In this document: piece after piece, positions 26,291 to 34,261 of the stretch
Numbering within the stretch: position 1 is the stretch's first letter
How the letters are laid out: every line of letters starts with the position of its first letter
NCBI RefSeq assembly: GCF_016786355.1
Contig: NZ_JADWYX010000010.1
Location: forward strand, 1-48,362
Reading direction: 5' to 3'
Source: Frankia sp. AgB1.9
GTDB taxonomy: Bacteria; Actinomycetota; Actinomycetes; Frankiales; Frankiaceae
DNA: 48,362 nt
The notes under the pieces: generated by a model
What the model was told of the DNA's origin: nothing
Seen by the model: the letters and a program-made list of their open reading frames with translations, nothing else
Database searches by the model: none
Made by a program: the position numbers and the translations under genes

Positions 26291-26761
26291 CTAGAGGCGA
26301 AGCGGCCGGATCGGGGCGGCCACCAGGGTCGGGTCGGTCTTCCAGTCAATACCGGGGACGTCGACATACAGCTCGATCTCATTTCCGTCCGGGTCCTGGA
26401 TGTAGAGGCTGTGGGTGATGGTGTGGTCGGACGCACCAACGATTTTCACGCCGGCCTTCGTGATGTGGGCGAATGCCTCGCGCAGCTCGTCGTCGCTGTC
26501 GCCGACTTTTAGCCCGAAGTGGTACATCCCGACACGGCGCCCGGTTGGAATCGGCACGGCGTTCTCGCCTACCTCAAGGAGGAGCAGCTCGTGGTGTGTC
26601 CTCTGGCCGGCCGAGAACGCCGCGGCCCGGACGCGGCTCGAAGCCGACCCCGCCGGGTCGGGCATGATCTGGCGCCAGCCCAGCACGTCCCGGTAGAAGG
26701 CGGCCGACCGGCCGACGTCCCGCACGTACAAGACGAGATGTCCGAGCTCCTTGATCTGCAT
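26291..26761 (-). CDS. VOC/glyoxalase-like protein (extradiol-dioxygenase fold)
   Basis: This 156-aa protein has the paired beta-alpha-beta-beta-beta modules of the vicinal-oxygen-chelate family. Metal ligands are probably the early His in LGHLVLYV, the His of MYHFGLKV and Glu in GNEIELYVD; YIQDPDGNEIELY is the classic C-terminal signature. Members include glyoxalases, dioxygenases and fosfomycin-resistance proteins, so the reaction is open. ATG 26761 is set by a perfect AGGAGG 7 nt upstream. It is monocistronic, behind a long near-palindrome at 26831-26889. Confidence 0.85.
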   Translation of the reverse strand: MQIKELGHLVLYVRDVGRSAAFYRDVLGWRQIMPDPAGSASSRVRAAAFSAGQRTHHELLLLEVGENAVPIPTGRRVGMYHFGLKVGDSDDELREAFAHITKAGVKIVGASDHTITHSLYIQDPDGNEIELYVDVPGIDWKTDPTLVAAPIRPLRL

Positions 26762-26830
26762 GTCAATCCTCCTGATAGTCCGAGACATCAGTGCCGCGAC
26801 CGCCAAGGTCGGCGTGCCGGCTTGATTGCC

Positions 26831-26889
26831 GTTTTAGGCCATGGAATGGTCGTGGAAACGTCCCATCACGACCATTCCAGGGCCAAAAC
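26831..26889. repeat. Long near-perfect inverted repeat (about 24-bp arms)
   Basis: The core arms TGGAATGGTCGTG (26842-26854) and CACGACCATTCCA (26867-26879) are perfectly complementary over 13 bp around a 12-nt loop. Beyond a single mismatch, GGCC pairs with GGCC, and after a one-base bulge GTTTT pairs with AAAAC. No U tract follows either arm, so it is not a standard intrinsic terminator. It lies 70 bp upstream of the VOC gene and 167 bp past the quinone-oxidoreductase gene. Confidence 0.8.
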
Positions 26890-26945
26890 AACGATCAGGG
26901 CCACACGAGCGGAGTGGTCGCCGGGCGTTGACGAGGATTTCTGTG

Positions 26946-27042
26946 GCCCCGTCCGCGGGACCCCGGCTGGTTCCGCGCCGCTTCGTTGTGGGCGGGCACC
27001 AGCCGGGGCGTACGGTGCGCCGCCGATCCGTGCGGACGGGGC
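26946..27042 (-). terminator. Nested GC-rich stems after the quinone oxidoreductase gene
   Basis: Outer arms GCCCCGTCCGC (26946-26956) and GCGGACGGGGC (27032-27042) enclose inner arms CCCCGGCTGGT (26961-26971) and ACCAGCCGGGG (26998-27008), all perfect 11-bp matches. The structure begins 13 nt past the stop of the leftward gene, where a terminator is expected, but has no U tract. Confidence 0.5.
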
Positions 27043-27055
27043 GGCGCGCGTCCTG

Positions 27056-28006
27056 TCAGGCGCCGATCTCGACGACGATCTTTCCGCGGGCGGCGCCGGC
27101 CCCGAGGGTGGCGAGCCCGTCGGTGGCCTGCTCGAGGGGCAGGACGGTGGTGACGTCAACCTTCAGGGTGCCGGCCGCGGCGCGCTCCGCGAGCTCCGCG
27201 ACAACCGCACGCAGCGGCGCGGCCATGACACTGGTGCCGGTCAGACCGGCGGCGGCGAGGGCTTGTTCGTCGGCGGCGGCGCCCAGGGTGCTGGCCACCT
27301 TGCCGCCCTTGCGGACCGCCCCGAGCGGTGCTCCTTCGGCGGTGTAGGCGACGAGGTCGATCAGGGCGTCGACACCGTCCGGGTAGGCGGCCTGCACCTG
27401 CTCGGCTACCTGGCCGGCGGTGTAGTCGACGACCGTGGTCGCGCCGAGCGCGGTCAGCCTGCCCGCGTCGTCGGCCGTGCCGGTGGCCACGACGGTGACG
27501 CCGCGAGCAGCGAGCAGCTGGACGGCGTACGAACCCACGCCACCGCCTGCCCCAACGACGAGAACGGTCTGTCCCTGCTCGGGCTCGACGGCATCGACCG
27601 CGGCCTGGGCGGCGGCCGCGGCGAGGGGAAGGGCCGCGGCCGTGGTGAAGCTGAGACCGGCGGGCTTGTGGGTGACGGCGGCGGCGGGCAGCAGTGCGTA
27701 CTCGGCGAGGGTGCCGGCCTGGATCGGCGGGGCCAGCAGCATGTGGCCGATCACCTCGTCGCCGACGGCCACGTGGTCGACGCCGGCTCCCACTGCCTCG
27801 ACGACGCCGGCGGCATCACGGCCGAGGACCAGCGGGTACAGGTGCGGCAGCATCTCGGCCATCACCCCGGCGGCCAGGGCGTTGTCCAGGGCATTGAGAC
27901 CGGCCGCCTTCACCCGGACCAGAACGGTGCCCTCGGTCGTGCTGGGGACGGGAAGGTCCGACAGGCGGGGCTGCTCGCCCGCGGTCGGGACATTTAGTGC
28001 GCGCAT
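27056..28006 (-). CDS. NADPH:quinone oxidoreductase-like protein (MDR family, zinc-free)
   Basis: This 316-aa protein is a medium-chain dehydrogenase/reductase: GroES-like N half (VLVRVKAAGLNALDNALA, then LGRDAAGVVEAVGAGV) and Rossmann C half with VLVVGAGGGVGSYAVQLL. It lacks the Cys cluster of zinc alcohol dehydrogenases, as in quinone or enone reductases. It likely reduces quinones or reactive enones with NADPH. ATG 28006 has TTGGGAGC upstream. It is divergent from a MarR gene, and three MarR-type palindromes lie between them, so I infer repression by that MarR protein and induction by an electrophile or phenolic ligand. Confidence 0.87.
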   Translation of the reverse strand: MRALNVPTAGEQPRLSDLPVPSTTEGTVLVRVKAAGLNALDNALAAGVMAEMLPHLYPLVLGRDAAGVVEAVGAGVDHVAVGDEVIGHMLLAPPIQAGTLAEYALLPAAAVTHKPAGLSFTTAAALPLAAAAAQAAVDAVEPEQGQTVLVVGAGGGVGSYAVQLLAARGVTVVATGTADDAGRLTALGATTVVDYTAGQVAEQVQAAYPDGVDALIDLVAYTAEGAPLGAVRKGGKVASTLGAAADEQALAAAGLTGTSVMAAPLRAVVAELAERAAAGTLKVDVTTVLPLEQATDGLATLGAGAARGKIVVEIGA

Positions 28007-28094
28007 GGGTGCTCCCAAGGAGATCGGGCCCGAGGACGAGCCCGGCGGGCGGGTGCGCCTCGCGACCTGACTGGCCGCCACGGGCGCCGATAAC

Positions 28095-28174
28095 TTGAAG
28101 CTTCAACTCAAAACTAGAGACGGATCACTTGATGTGTCAAGTGATCCGTCAGTTTGGTTCGGTTGATGCTTCAA
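28095..28174. promoter_or_regulatory. Three TTGA-N4-TCAA operators at exact 34-bp spacing
   Basis: TTGAAGCTTCAA (28095-28106), TTGATGTGTCAA (28129-28140) and TTGATGCTTCAA (28163-28174) share the half-sites TTGA/TCAA. The middle site is the core of a perfect 14-bp inverted repeat, GACGGATCACTTGA with its complement, spanning 28119-28150. Starts are exactly 34 bp apart. The array fills the divergent promoter between the quinone oxidoreductase and MarR genes, the standard location and symmetry of MarR-dimer operators. Confidence 0.8.
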
Positions 28175-28188
28175 GCTAGGCTGACGAC

Positions 28189-28677
28189 GTGGACGTGCAC
28201 GAGCCGCGCTGGCTGGCCGACGAGGAGATGCAGGTCTGGCTGACCCTGGCCAAGGTGCTGGTCAGGCTTCCCGCGGCGCTCGACGACCAGCTCCAGCGCG
28301 ATGCCGGGGTCAGTCACTTCGAATACCAGGTGCTGGCCATGCTGTCCGAGGCCCCCGAGCGCACCCTGCGGATGAGCACTCTGGCCGTGTTCGCCAACGG
28401 GTCGCTCTCCCGGCTCTCCCATGTGGCCGGGCGGCTGGAGAAGGCCGGCTGGATACGCCGCGCACCAGATCCCACCGACGGCCGCTACACCCTGGCGATC
28501 CTCACGGATGCGGGCCGGGACAAGGTCGTCGCGACCGCCCCCGGGCACGTCGCGGCGGTCCGTGCCCTCGTCTTCGATCCCCTCACCCGCACGCAGCAGC
28601 GGCAGCTGGGCGACATCGGGCGCCGAATCGTACGCGCCGTCGACCCCGACGGAAGCGCCCTCGACACGCTCAGCTGA
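28189..28677 (+). CDS. MarR-family transcriptional regulator
   Basis: This 162-aa protein has the MarR winged-helix core: MSTLAVFANGSLSRLSHVAG as the recognition region and EKAGWIRRAPDPTDGRYTLA as wing with the typical DPxDGR motif, flanked by dimerisation helices. It usually represses a divergent gene until a phenolic or oxidising ligand appears. The start is GTG 28189, only 14 bp after the last operator, with no good ribosome site, so a leaderless or very short-leader transcript is possible and autorepression is likely. ATG 28228 is an alternative. It converges with the MMPL gene. Confidence 0.9.
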   Translation: MDVHEPRWLADEEMQVWLTLAKVLVRLPAALDDQLQRDAGVSHFEYQVLAMLSEAPERTLRMSTLAVFANGSLSRLSHVAGRLEKAGWIRRAPDPTDGRYTLAILTDAGRDKVVATAPGHVAAVRALVFDPLTRTQQRQLGDIGRRIVRAVDPDGSALDTLS

Positions 28678-28688
28678 CCGTCCCACCA

Positions 28689-28738
28689 GGGGACCCGGGG
28701 CACGTGGTGCTGCTGGCAGGCTCGGCCCCGGGGACCCC
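28689..28738. terminator. Bidirectional terminator between MarR and MMPL genes
   Basis: CCCGGGGC (28694-28701) pairs perfectly with GCCCCGGG (28725-28732), and after one mismatch and a bulge GGGG (28689-28692) pairs with CCCC (28735-28738). It lies in the 83-bp gap between converging genes. Confidence 0.5.
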
Positions 28739-28760
28739 AATGGCCGTCACGGCTGCTCGG

Positions 28761-30947
28761 TTATGAGGCCTTTGCCAGGACACGAGCGGAGTCGCCGTCC
28801 GCGTCATTCTGGGGTCCGGCTCCCTCGACCGACAGGTGGGGGGTAATGCGGTCGGCCCATCGGGGGTAGGCCCACACCCGCGCGCCGATCAGCCGCATGA
28901 GCGCCGGGATGAGCACCATGCGGACCACGAAGGCGTCCACGATGACCGCGAGCGCCAAGCCGATGCCGATGCAGGCAACGATTCGCTGACCGCTGAACCC
29001 GAACGAGGAGAAGACGCACAGCATGATCACGGCGGCGGTTCCGATGACCTTCGCGGTCTCGCCGAGGCCCACGCGAATCGCCCGGGTGTTGTCGCGGGTG
29101 TTGGTCCACTCCTCGTGCATGCGGCTGACCAGGAACACCTGGTAGTCCATCGAGAGACCGAACATCACGCCGACGATCATGACGGGGACGATGTAGGAGA
29201 TCGGCGCGCCGTCACCGACGCCGAGCAGGTTGCTGGCCCAGCCCCACTGGAAGATCGCGGTGATCGCGCCGAGGCCGACGACGATCGTCGTGAGGTTGCT
29301 GACCGCGCCGACCAGCGGCAGCAGCAGGCTGCGGAACGCCAGCGCGAGCAGCAGGAACCCAAGCACGGCGACCAGGCCCAGATACAGCGGCAGCTTGCTC
29401 ATCAGCGCGTGCGCGACGTCGATGTCGGTTGCCGTCTTGCCGCCGACGTACACCCGCAGGTCGCTGCCGCTCTCGGCGGCCGGGATCACGTCCTGGCGCA
29501 GGTGACCGACCAGGTCGACGGTCGCCTTGGCCCCGGCGCTGCTCGTCGGGGTGACCTGGATGACCGCGAGCCCCGCGTGGGCCGAGGACGGTGTCGAGAC
29601 GGCGGCGACGTCCGGTACCGAGCGCAGGTCGCCGGCCAGCGTGTCCAGCGCCTGGGCGGACCTGGCGTCAGGAGTCTCCGCGACCAGGAGGAGGGTCGCG
29701 TCGACGCCGGCGCCGAACGCGGGGCTCATGAGCTCGTAGTACTGACGCGACGCGGAGCCGGTCGGGTCGCTGCTGGCATCTGCCTCGCCGACCCGCATCG
29801 ACAGCACCGGGATCGCCAGCGCGGCCAGCAGAATCAGGGCGAGCGCCGCCATCGGCACCGGCAGGCGGGTCACCAGCCCGGCCCACCGGCCGGCCGGGGT
29901 GCGGCGCGAGCCGGTCTCGGCACCCGCCCCGGACACCCCCGGCGTCGCACCGGCCAGCAACAGGCGGCGCTGACGCTTGGACAGCACACGCAGACCGAGT
30001 GCGGACAGCAGCGCGGGCAGCAGGGTGATCGCCGCGAGCACGGTGAACAACACGGTGACCGCGGCCGCCTGGCCCATCCCGGTGAGCACGCCCATGCCGA
30101 CGACGAACATCGCCAACAACGCGGCGATCACCGTCAGACCGGCGAAGATGACGGCTCGGCCGGAGGTGGTCACGGCCTGCACGATCGCCTCGGTGACCGA
30201 CGTTCCGCCCACCAAAGCCTTGCGGTACCGGTTGACGATGAACAGGGCGTAGTCGATACCCACGCCCAGACCGATCAACGACCCCATCGTGATCGAGTCG
30301 CTCGACAGGTTGACGACGTGCGAGCCGACCATGACGAACAGCAGCGAGACGACGACCCCGGCCACGCCGGTCACGATCGGAAGGGCCGCCGCCCACACCG
30401 ACCGGAACATCAGCAGCAGGATCGCCAGCGCCGCCAGAATGCCGACGATCTCCGAGATTCCACCCGCCTTGGTCTGCGGCGCGAACGCCTGACCACCGAG
30501 TTCGACCTGCAGCCGGCTGCTGTCAATCGACTGCGCGGCCTGCTCGACTTGGCCCACCTTGGCGTCGGTCACCGTCACGAGCGCGTAGGCCGTGTTCTGG
30601 CCCGCGTTGAGCTGCCCGCTGCCGCCAGGCGTGTACGGGCTCTGCACGGCCGTGACGCCGGGTAGCGCCGCGACCCTCGTCAGCATGCCGGAGACCTCAC
30701 CGCGCACCTCGGCCGCGTCCACCGCCTGACCGGTGGTGTGCCAGACGATCCGGCCGGTCTCGGTCGAGCCGTCCGACGGCCCCAGCAGCGCATAGGCGTG
30801 CGCCGACTCACTGTTCGGCAGGTCGGCGACGGTCTTGAAGCTGCTTCCCATCCCAATGACCAGGGCGACCAGGACGACGAACATCCCGGCCCAACCCCCT
30901 ACGACGACGAGGCGATGGCGAGCGCACCACCGGGCAAGAACAGACAC
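28761..30947 (-). CDS. MMPL/RND-family membrane exporter
   Basis: This 728-aa protein has the MMPL layout: an N-terminal helix (GGWAGMFVVLVALVIG), a periplasm-equivalent domain, six helices, a second extracytoplasmic domain and six more helices, about 12 in all. The paired signatures GIDYALFIVNRYRK and GLSMDYQVFLVSRMHEEW mark the proton-relay helices. Relatives export lipids, siderophores or antibiotics in actinobacteria. The cargo is unknown; no lipid-synthesis genes are adjacent. GTG 30947 has GGAAGG upstream, but that ribosome site lies in the arm of an inverted repeat at 30949-30982. Full family length; ends facing the MarR gene. Confidence 0.92.
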   Translation of the reverse strand: MSVLARWCARHRLVVVGGWAGMFVVLVALVIGMGSSFKTVADLPNSESAHAYALLGPSDGSTETGRIVWHTTGQAVDAAEVRGEVSGMLTRVAALPGVTAVQSPYTPGGSGQLNAGQNTAYALVTVTDAKVGQVEQAAQSIDSSRLQVELGGQAFAPQTKAGGISEIVGILAALAILLLMFRSVWAAALPIVTGVAGVVVSLLFVMVGSHVVNLSSDSITMGSLIGLGVGIDYALFIVNRYRKALVGGTSVTEAIVQAVTTSGRAVIFAGLTVIAALLAMFVVGMGVLTGMGQAAAVTVLFTVLAAITLLPALLSALGLRVLSKRQRRLLLAGATPGVSGAGAETGSRRTPAGRWAGLVTRLPVPMAALALILLAALAIPVLSMRVGEADASSDPTGSASRQYYELMSPAFGAGVDATLLLVAETPDARSAQALDTLAGDLRSVPDVAAVSTPSSAHAGLAVIQVTPTSSAGAKATVDLVGHLRQDVIPAAESGSDLRVYVGGKTATDIDVAHALMSKLPLYLGLVAVLGFLLLALAFRSLLLPLVGAVSNLTTIVVGLGAITAIFQWGWASNLLGVGDGAPISYIVPVMIVGVMFGLSMDYQVFLVSRMHEEWTNTRDNTRAIRVGLGETAKVIGTAAVIMLCVFSSFGFSGQRIVACIGIGLALAVIVDAFVVRMVLIPALMRLIGARVWAYPRWADRITPHLSVEGAGPQNDADGDSARVLAKAS

Positions 30948-31290
30948 GGAACTGCCTTCCAGGAGTTCGAAGCGGGCAGTTCACGGTCCCGCGGACGCCA
31001 GCTCGACACATCCGCCCGACGGCGTCATCCGCGCCTACCACCAGCGCAGTACGTCCAGCCACCGCCTGCTCCCGCCGGCGTGTGCGCGCCTCGCATACCG
31101 CGACGGTGGTAGCCCGGATTGTCGGCTCACGTAGGACGTCAGATTGGGCCCTGTCGGACAGACTCATCTCGCACGCAACGGCCGGATATCGGGACTGAAA
31201 ATTCATGCCGGTCCGCTGCCCGCAGCACCTGTCAGCCCACCGTGGAGACCATCCATATCCACGCAACGAACGGTCCGGAAGGGAAATAAT
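30948..31290. other. Divergent intergenic region, MMPL versus small lipoprotein
   Basis: These 343 bases hold no convincing gene. They include the inverted repeat at 30949-30982 and should hold both promoters. The segment 31190-31290 is less GC-rich (GATATCGGGACTGAAAATTC), the likely promoter and leader of the lipoprotein gene; no boxes are assigned with certainty. Confidence 0.4.
30949..30982 (-). promoter_or_regulatory. Inverted repeat over the MMPL ribosome site
   Basis: GAACTGCC (30949-30956) and GGCAGTTC (30975-30982) are perfect 8-bp arms. In the MMPL leader RNA the downstream arm abuts the GTG start and shares bases with the GGAAGG ribosome site, so folding could hide it. Alternatively it is a DNA operator with an 18-bp spacer. 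Confidence 0.4.
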
Positions 31291-31686
31291 ATGTACGGGC
31301 GACTCATCCTTGTCGGCGCGGCCATTGCGTCGTTGGCGGCCTGCAGGCCAGCGGACACGGCGACCGGTACCCCGGCCGCGAATGTGACGCCATCATTCGT
31401 CACGACATACGCACCGGCGAGCCCGACGAGCGAGACCGGCAACCAGGACGACACCTCAGGGTATGTCAGCCGGTTTCGCCGGGAGTTTCCCGACCAGGCC
31501 GACGGCAAGACCGACGCGCAGATTCTCGGCGACGGCGAGGCTGACTGCTCGGATATGGCCGCCAGTTGGAAGGTGGTCACGCCCTCGATGGGAAAGCGTT
31601 ACAGCCTGGGCAGTTCGACAGCCGACCAGGCCGTTCTCTACAACATCGCGCTGCTGGACATGTTCGCCCTCTGCCCGGCCCGTTGA
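31291..31686 (+). CDS. Small lipoprotein, possibly DUF732-like
   Basis: This 131-aa protein has a signal peptide ending in lipobox LAAC (Cys18), a Thr/Pro/Ala-rich spacer (about 19-55), and a small helical domain with two cysteines (EADCSDMAA and MFALCPAR) that could form a disulfide. The helix pattern with FRREFPDQADGKTDAQILGD resembles actinobacterial DUF732-type secreted proteins, of unknown function; that match is tentative. ATG 31291 follows GGAAGGGAAA. It converges on the chaperone/GTPase operon, and its base composition (more AT) is lower in GC than neighbours, hinting at acquisition or relaxed selection. Confidence 0.7.
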   Translation: MYGRLILVGAAIASLAACRPADTATGTPAANVTPSFVTTYAPASPTSETGNQDDTSGYVSRFRREFPDQADGKTDAQILGDGEADCSDMAASWKVVTPSMGKRYSLGSSTADQAVLYNIALLDMFALCPAR

Positions 31687-31727
31687 CCCGCGCCGGTGCG
31701 GCGCCGCTCGCCGGACACGATCCCGCA

Positions 31728-31764
31728 GGCCTCGCCTTTCGCGTGAACAGGACCGGTCGAGGCC
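31728..31764. terminator. Candidate stem at the end of the chaperone/GTPase operon
   Basis: GGCCTCG (31728-31734) pairs with CGAGGCC (31758-31764) across a 23-nt loop. It lies in the 93-bp gap where the lipoprotein gene and the large leftward operon converge. The stem is short and there is no U tract. Confidence 0.35.
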
Positions 31765-31779
31765 GTCCTGACGGGACTC

Positions 31780-32478
31780 TCAGTGAGCGATACCACGCCG
31801 GATCGCATCGAGGGACAGGCCCAACGCTCGACTGGTCTGCTCGAGCGACTGATGGGTGGTCGTACTGAACTGCTTCGCCACCAGCAGCTGGAGCAGCTGC
31901 TTCTCATGGTCCGAGAGCTGCGCCTTGTTGTGGAACGAGGTGAAGAAGATCGAGCCCTCGCCGTGTTCCGCGTAGACCATGATGGGCCCCTGCGGGGACC
32001 GCAACAGCACCTCTGCCCGCCCATCGCGCATCGTCGCCCAGATGCCCATGTCGAACTCGATGGTGATCCGCTCGCCGATGATGCCGCGCAGCTCCGGGTC
32101 GAGCACGTCCGCGGTGAGCTGGCAGCGGCTGCCGTGGTGGCCGGCGAAGTCGAAGACTCCCGGAAACGCCTCGCTGATGAGGGCATCCTCGTGGTCCGAG
32201 GCGTACACGCAGCCGCCGCCGCGTACGTATTCGGCGAGCGCCCGCGGATCGACCCGGTCGGCCGTTCCACAGTTGACGAAGAGCAGGTTGCAGTCGAACT
32301 CCCCGCGAAACGGCTCGAACTCCACTCCCATCGAGGTCAGAATCTCGCCGATGTTGTCGTACCCGGGCGTGGTCACGTAGACCTTCTGCTCGCCGGCGAG
32401 CCTGCTGAGCGCGGGGCCGGCCGGATACTCGGTCAGCCCCGCCGCATCGAAGGTGCGCCTGCGCCACCGGACCGTCAC
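31780..32478 (-). CDS. GATase1/ThuA-like Rossmann-fold protein, last gene of the operon
   Basis: This 232-aa protein resembles class I glutamine-amidotransferase-like or ThuA-like folds. It has a strand-turn KVYVTTPGYDNIGEIL, then CNLLFVNCG, a helix RALAEYVRGGGCVYASDHED and the late segment GEGSIFFTSFHNKAQ. The Cys of FVNCG is not in the usual nucleophile context, so no enzyme activity is claimed. The C terminus adds a helical part (TTTHQSLEQTSRALGLSLDA). GTG 32478 overlaps the stop of the second Hsp70 (GTGA) behind GGAGGG, so it belongs to the operon. It could sense or bind a ligand or client for the chaperone machine; that is inference. Confidence 0.6.
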   Translation of the reverse strand: MTVRWRRRTFDAAGLTEYPAGPALSRLAGEQKVYVTTPGYDNIGEILTSMGVEFEPFRGEFDCNLLFVNCGTADRVDPRALAEYVRGGGCVYASDHEDALISEAFPGVFDFAGHHGSRCQLTADVLDPELRGIIGERITIEFDMGIWATMRDGRAEVLLRSPQGPIMVYAEHGEGSIFFTSFHNKAQLSDHEKQLLQLLVAKQFSTTTHQSLEQTSRALGLSLDAIRRGIAH

Positions 32479-34031
32479 GCGCTTCCCTCCAGGGTCAGAC
32501 CGGCGACGAGCCGGCGCTGCTCGGCCACCTCGGCGTCGTCGAGTACTCCGTGGATGAACGCCTCGACCTCGAGCGTGACCCGGCGGCCAGCGCCGTCGGC
32601 GGACGCGACCGTGAGGCGGCCGTCCAGATCTACCGAGACGAACAGCGAGAGCGGGCTCCCCGCAGGATGGGGCGGAATGCCGACGATCTCCCCGTCGAGC
32701 AGGACGCGGTTGTCCGCGGGCTCGGGCGACGGCACGGCTCCGCCCTGCTCGTAGAGCTGGATGCGCGCCCGCTCCTGCCCGTTCGCGACGGTCGCGACGA
32801 CGTGCTCCCTGCGGTCGATGGGCAGCGGGGTATTGGCGGGGACGAAGTGCTGGACGTACGGCTCCTCCCGGTACGGCTCCCGGCTGGACCGCAGCAGGAT
32901 GCCGATGGACCGTGGCAGGACCGGCGTGATCGGTGTCGGACCGGTGCCGCCACCGGGGCCCTTACCCACACCGGCGGCAAGCTGCGCGGCCAGTAGCGCC
33001 GCGCCGCGGGCAACCGCCTTGTCCGGGTCCGTGAGGCGCACCGGGAGGCGCAGCCGCGTCCGGAGCGCCTCGCGGATCATGGGCATCCGGGTCGATCCGC
33101 CGACCAGAAGGACCTGGCCGACGGCCGGTGCGTCGAGCGCGGCCGCCTTCTCGACGACCCGGATCACCGTGTCGAGGCAGCGCACCACCAGGTCGCCCGC
33201 CGCTTCCTCGAACGCCTCGCGATCCACCCGCAGCTGCAGCGTCCGCCCGCGCAGCCGGACGCGCTCGGTCACGCCCGCGCGGCCGGTGAGCTGACGCTTG
33301 ACCCGCTCGGCCGCGTCCTCCACGGCGCCCATCACGTCCTCGTCGTAGCGGAGCTCCTCCGCGTCCGGGAGCTCGTCGACCTGCGCCCACAGCAGGTCCT
33401 GGACGCGGCTGTCCCAGTCGATGCCGCCCAGCTGGGTCTCGCCGTCGACGGCCCAGACCCGCGGGGCACCGCGGTGCATCCCGACTACCGCAACGTCGAA
33501 GGTCCCGCCGCCCAGGTCGAAGACCAGCGACGTCACCTTGGGCTCGGTCGCGAGGCCATACGCGTACGCCGCCGCGACGGGCTCCGCGAGCAGCTGCAGA
33601 CAGCGCAGGCCCGCGATCTCGGCGGCCGCGTACGTCGCCTCCCGCTCGGCGACACCGAAGTAGGCCGGAACGGTGATCACCGCGGCCAGGTCGGCCACGG
33701 GCACGGACAGCACCTGGGCGGCATCGGCGGCCAGCCTGCGCAGGATAAGACCGGAGATGGACTCCGGCGTGTAGCGCTGCCCATGGAACTCGAGCGGGAA
33801 GACGTGGCCCATCTGCCGCTTGATCCCGGTCACGACGTTCGCGGGATCGCGCCCGAGCATGCGCTTCGCCTCGGCGCCCACGACCGCCTGGCCGTCGGCG
33901 CCGAAATAGACGACGGACGGGGTCAGCTCGCCACCGTCGTGCGCCTCGACGGCGGTCTCCGCGCCACCCGGTGCCTGATGTATCGCGCACGAGTAAGTGG
34001 TCCCGAGATCGATGCCGACGCTGGTGCTCAC
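32475..34031 (-). CDS. Hsp70 (DnaK-like) chaperone, lid-less, second copy
   Basis: This 518-aa protein has the full actin-like ATPase: IDLGTTYS (7-14), ITVPAYFGVAEREAT, FDLGGGTFDVAVV and LLVGGSTRMPMI. The substrate-binding beta-sandwich follows (about 395-510: VQHFVPANTPLPI, VVATVANGQERARIQLYEQG), but the C-terminal helical lid of DnaK is missing, so it is about 100 residues short. It should bind and release a protein client using ATP, perhaps without trapping it fully. GTG 34031 follows the small membrane-protein gene by 10 bp. It differs much from the first Hsp70 of the operon, so the two probably serve different partners. Confidence 0.9.
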   Translation of the reverse strand: MSTSVGIDLGTTYSCAIHQAPGGAETAVEAHDGGELTPSVVYFGADGQAVVGAEAKRMLGRDPANVVTGIKRQMGHVFPLEFHGQRYTPESISGLILRRLAADAAQVLSVPVADLAAVITVPAYFGVAEREATYAAAEIAGLRCLQLLAEPVAAAYAYGLATEPKVTSLVFDLGGGTFDVAVVGMHRGAPRVWAVDGETQLGGIDWDSRVQDLLWAQVDELPDAEELRYDEDVMGAVEDAAERVKRQLTGRAGVTERVRLRGRTLQLRVDREAFEEAAGDLVVRCLDTVIRVVEKAAALDAPAVGQVLLVGGSTRMPMIREALRTRLRLPVRLTDPDKAVARGAALLAAQLAAGVGKGPGGGTGPTPITPVLPRSIGILLRSSREPYREEPYVQHFVPANTPLPIDRREHVVATVANGQERARIQLYEQGGAVPSPEPADNRVLLDGEIVGIPPHPAGSPLSLFVSVDLDGRLTVASADGAGRRVTLEVEAFIHGVLDDAEVAEQRRLVAGLTLEGSA

Positions 34032-34041
34032 GGCGCCGCGC

Positions 34042-34251
34042 CTACGCTCGCCACGGCCACGGGATGGCCCTGGCCACCGCGCGTTGGACGTCCAGCAGGT
34101 CGTGCAGGGCCGACCCGAGCGCCCTGTTGCCGTCCCCGCCGCGGAGGTACAGCCATAGCAGCAGGATCGCGGCCGTCAGCACGACGAGGAAGTGCAATGC
34201 CGTCCACGCCGTGCGGAATGTCCAGTAGACAAGCGGAATTCCGTCCTTCAC
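34042..34251 (-). CDS. Small single-span membrane protein within the operon
   Basis: This 69-aa protein starts at GTG 34251 with a strong AAGGAG 8 nt upstream. It has one transmembrane helix (about residues 17-35: ALHFLVVLTAAILLLWLYL) and a short polar tail with a helix SALHDLLDVQRAVARAI. The frame is open further upstream, but inside the GTPase gene and without a ribosome site. It sits 10 bp both after the membrane GTPase stop and before the second Hsp70. No family is recognised. I infer a membrane tether or effector for the chaperone/GTPase machine. Confidence 0.7.
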   Translation of the reverse strand: MKDGIPLVYWTFRTAWTALHFLVVLTAAILLLWLYLRGGDGNRALGSALHDLLDVQRAVARAIPWPWRA

Positions 34252-34261
34252 GCCACTCTCC

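Noticed and set aside
28836..30665. Rightward 609-codon frame opposite the MMPL gene
   Set aside because: Gln/Arg/Asp/His-rich composition is the complement of membrane-protein codons; no protein family is visible.
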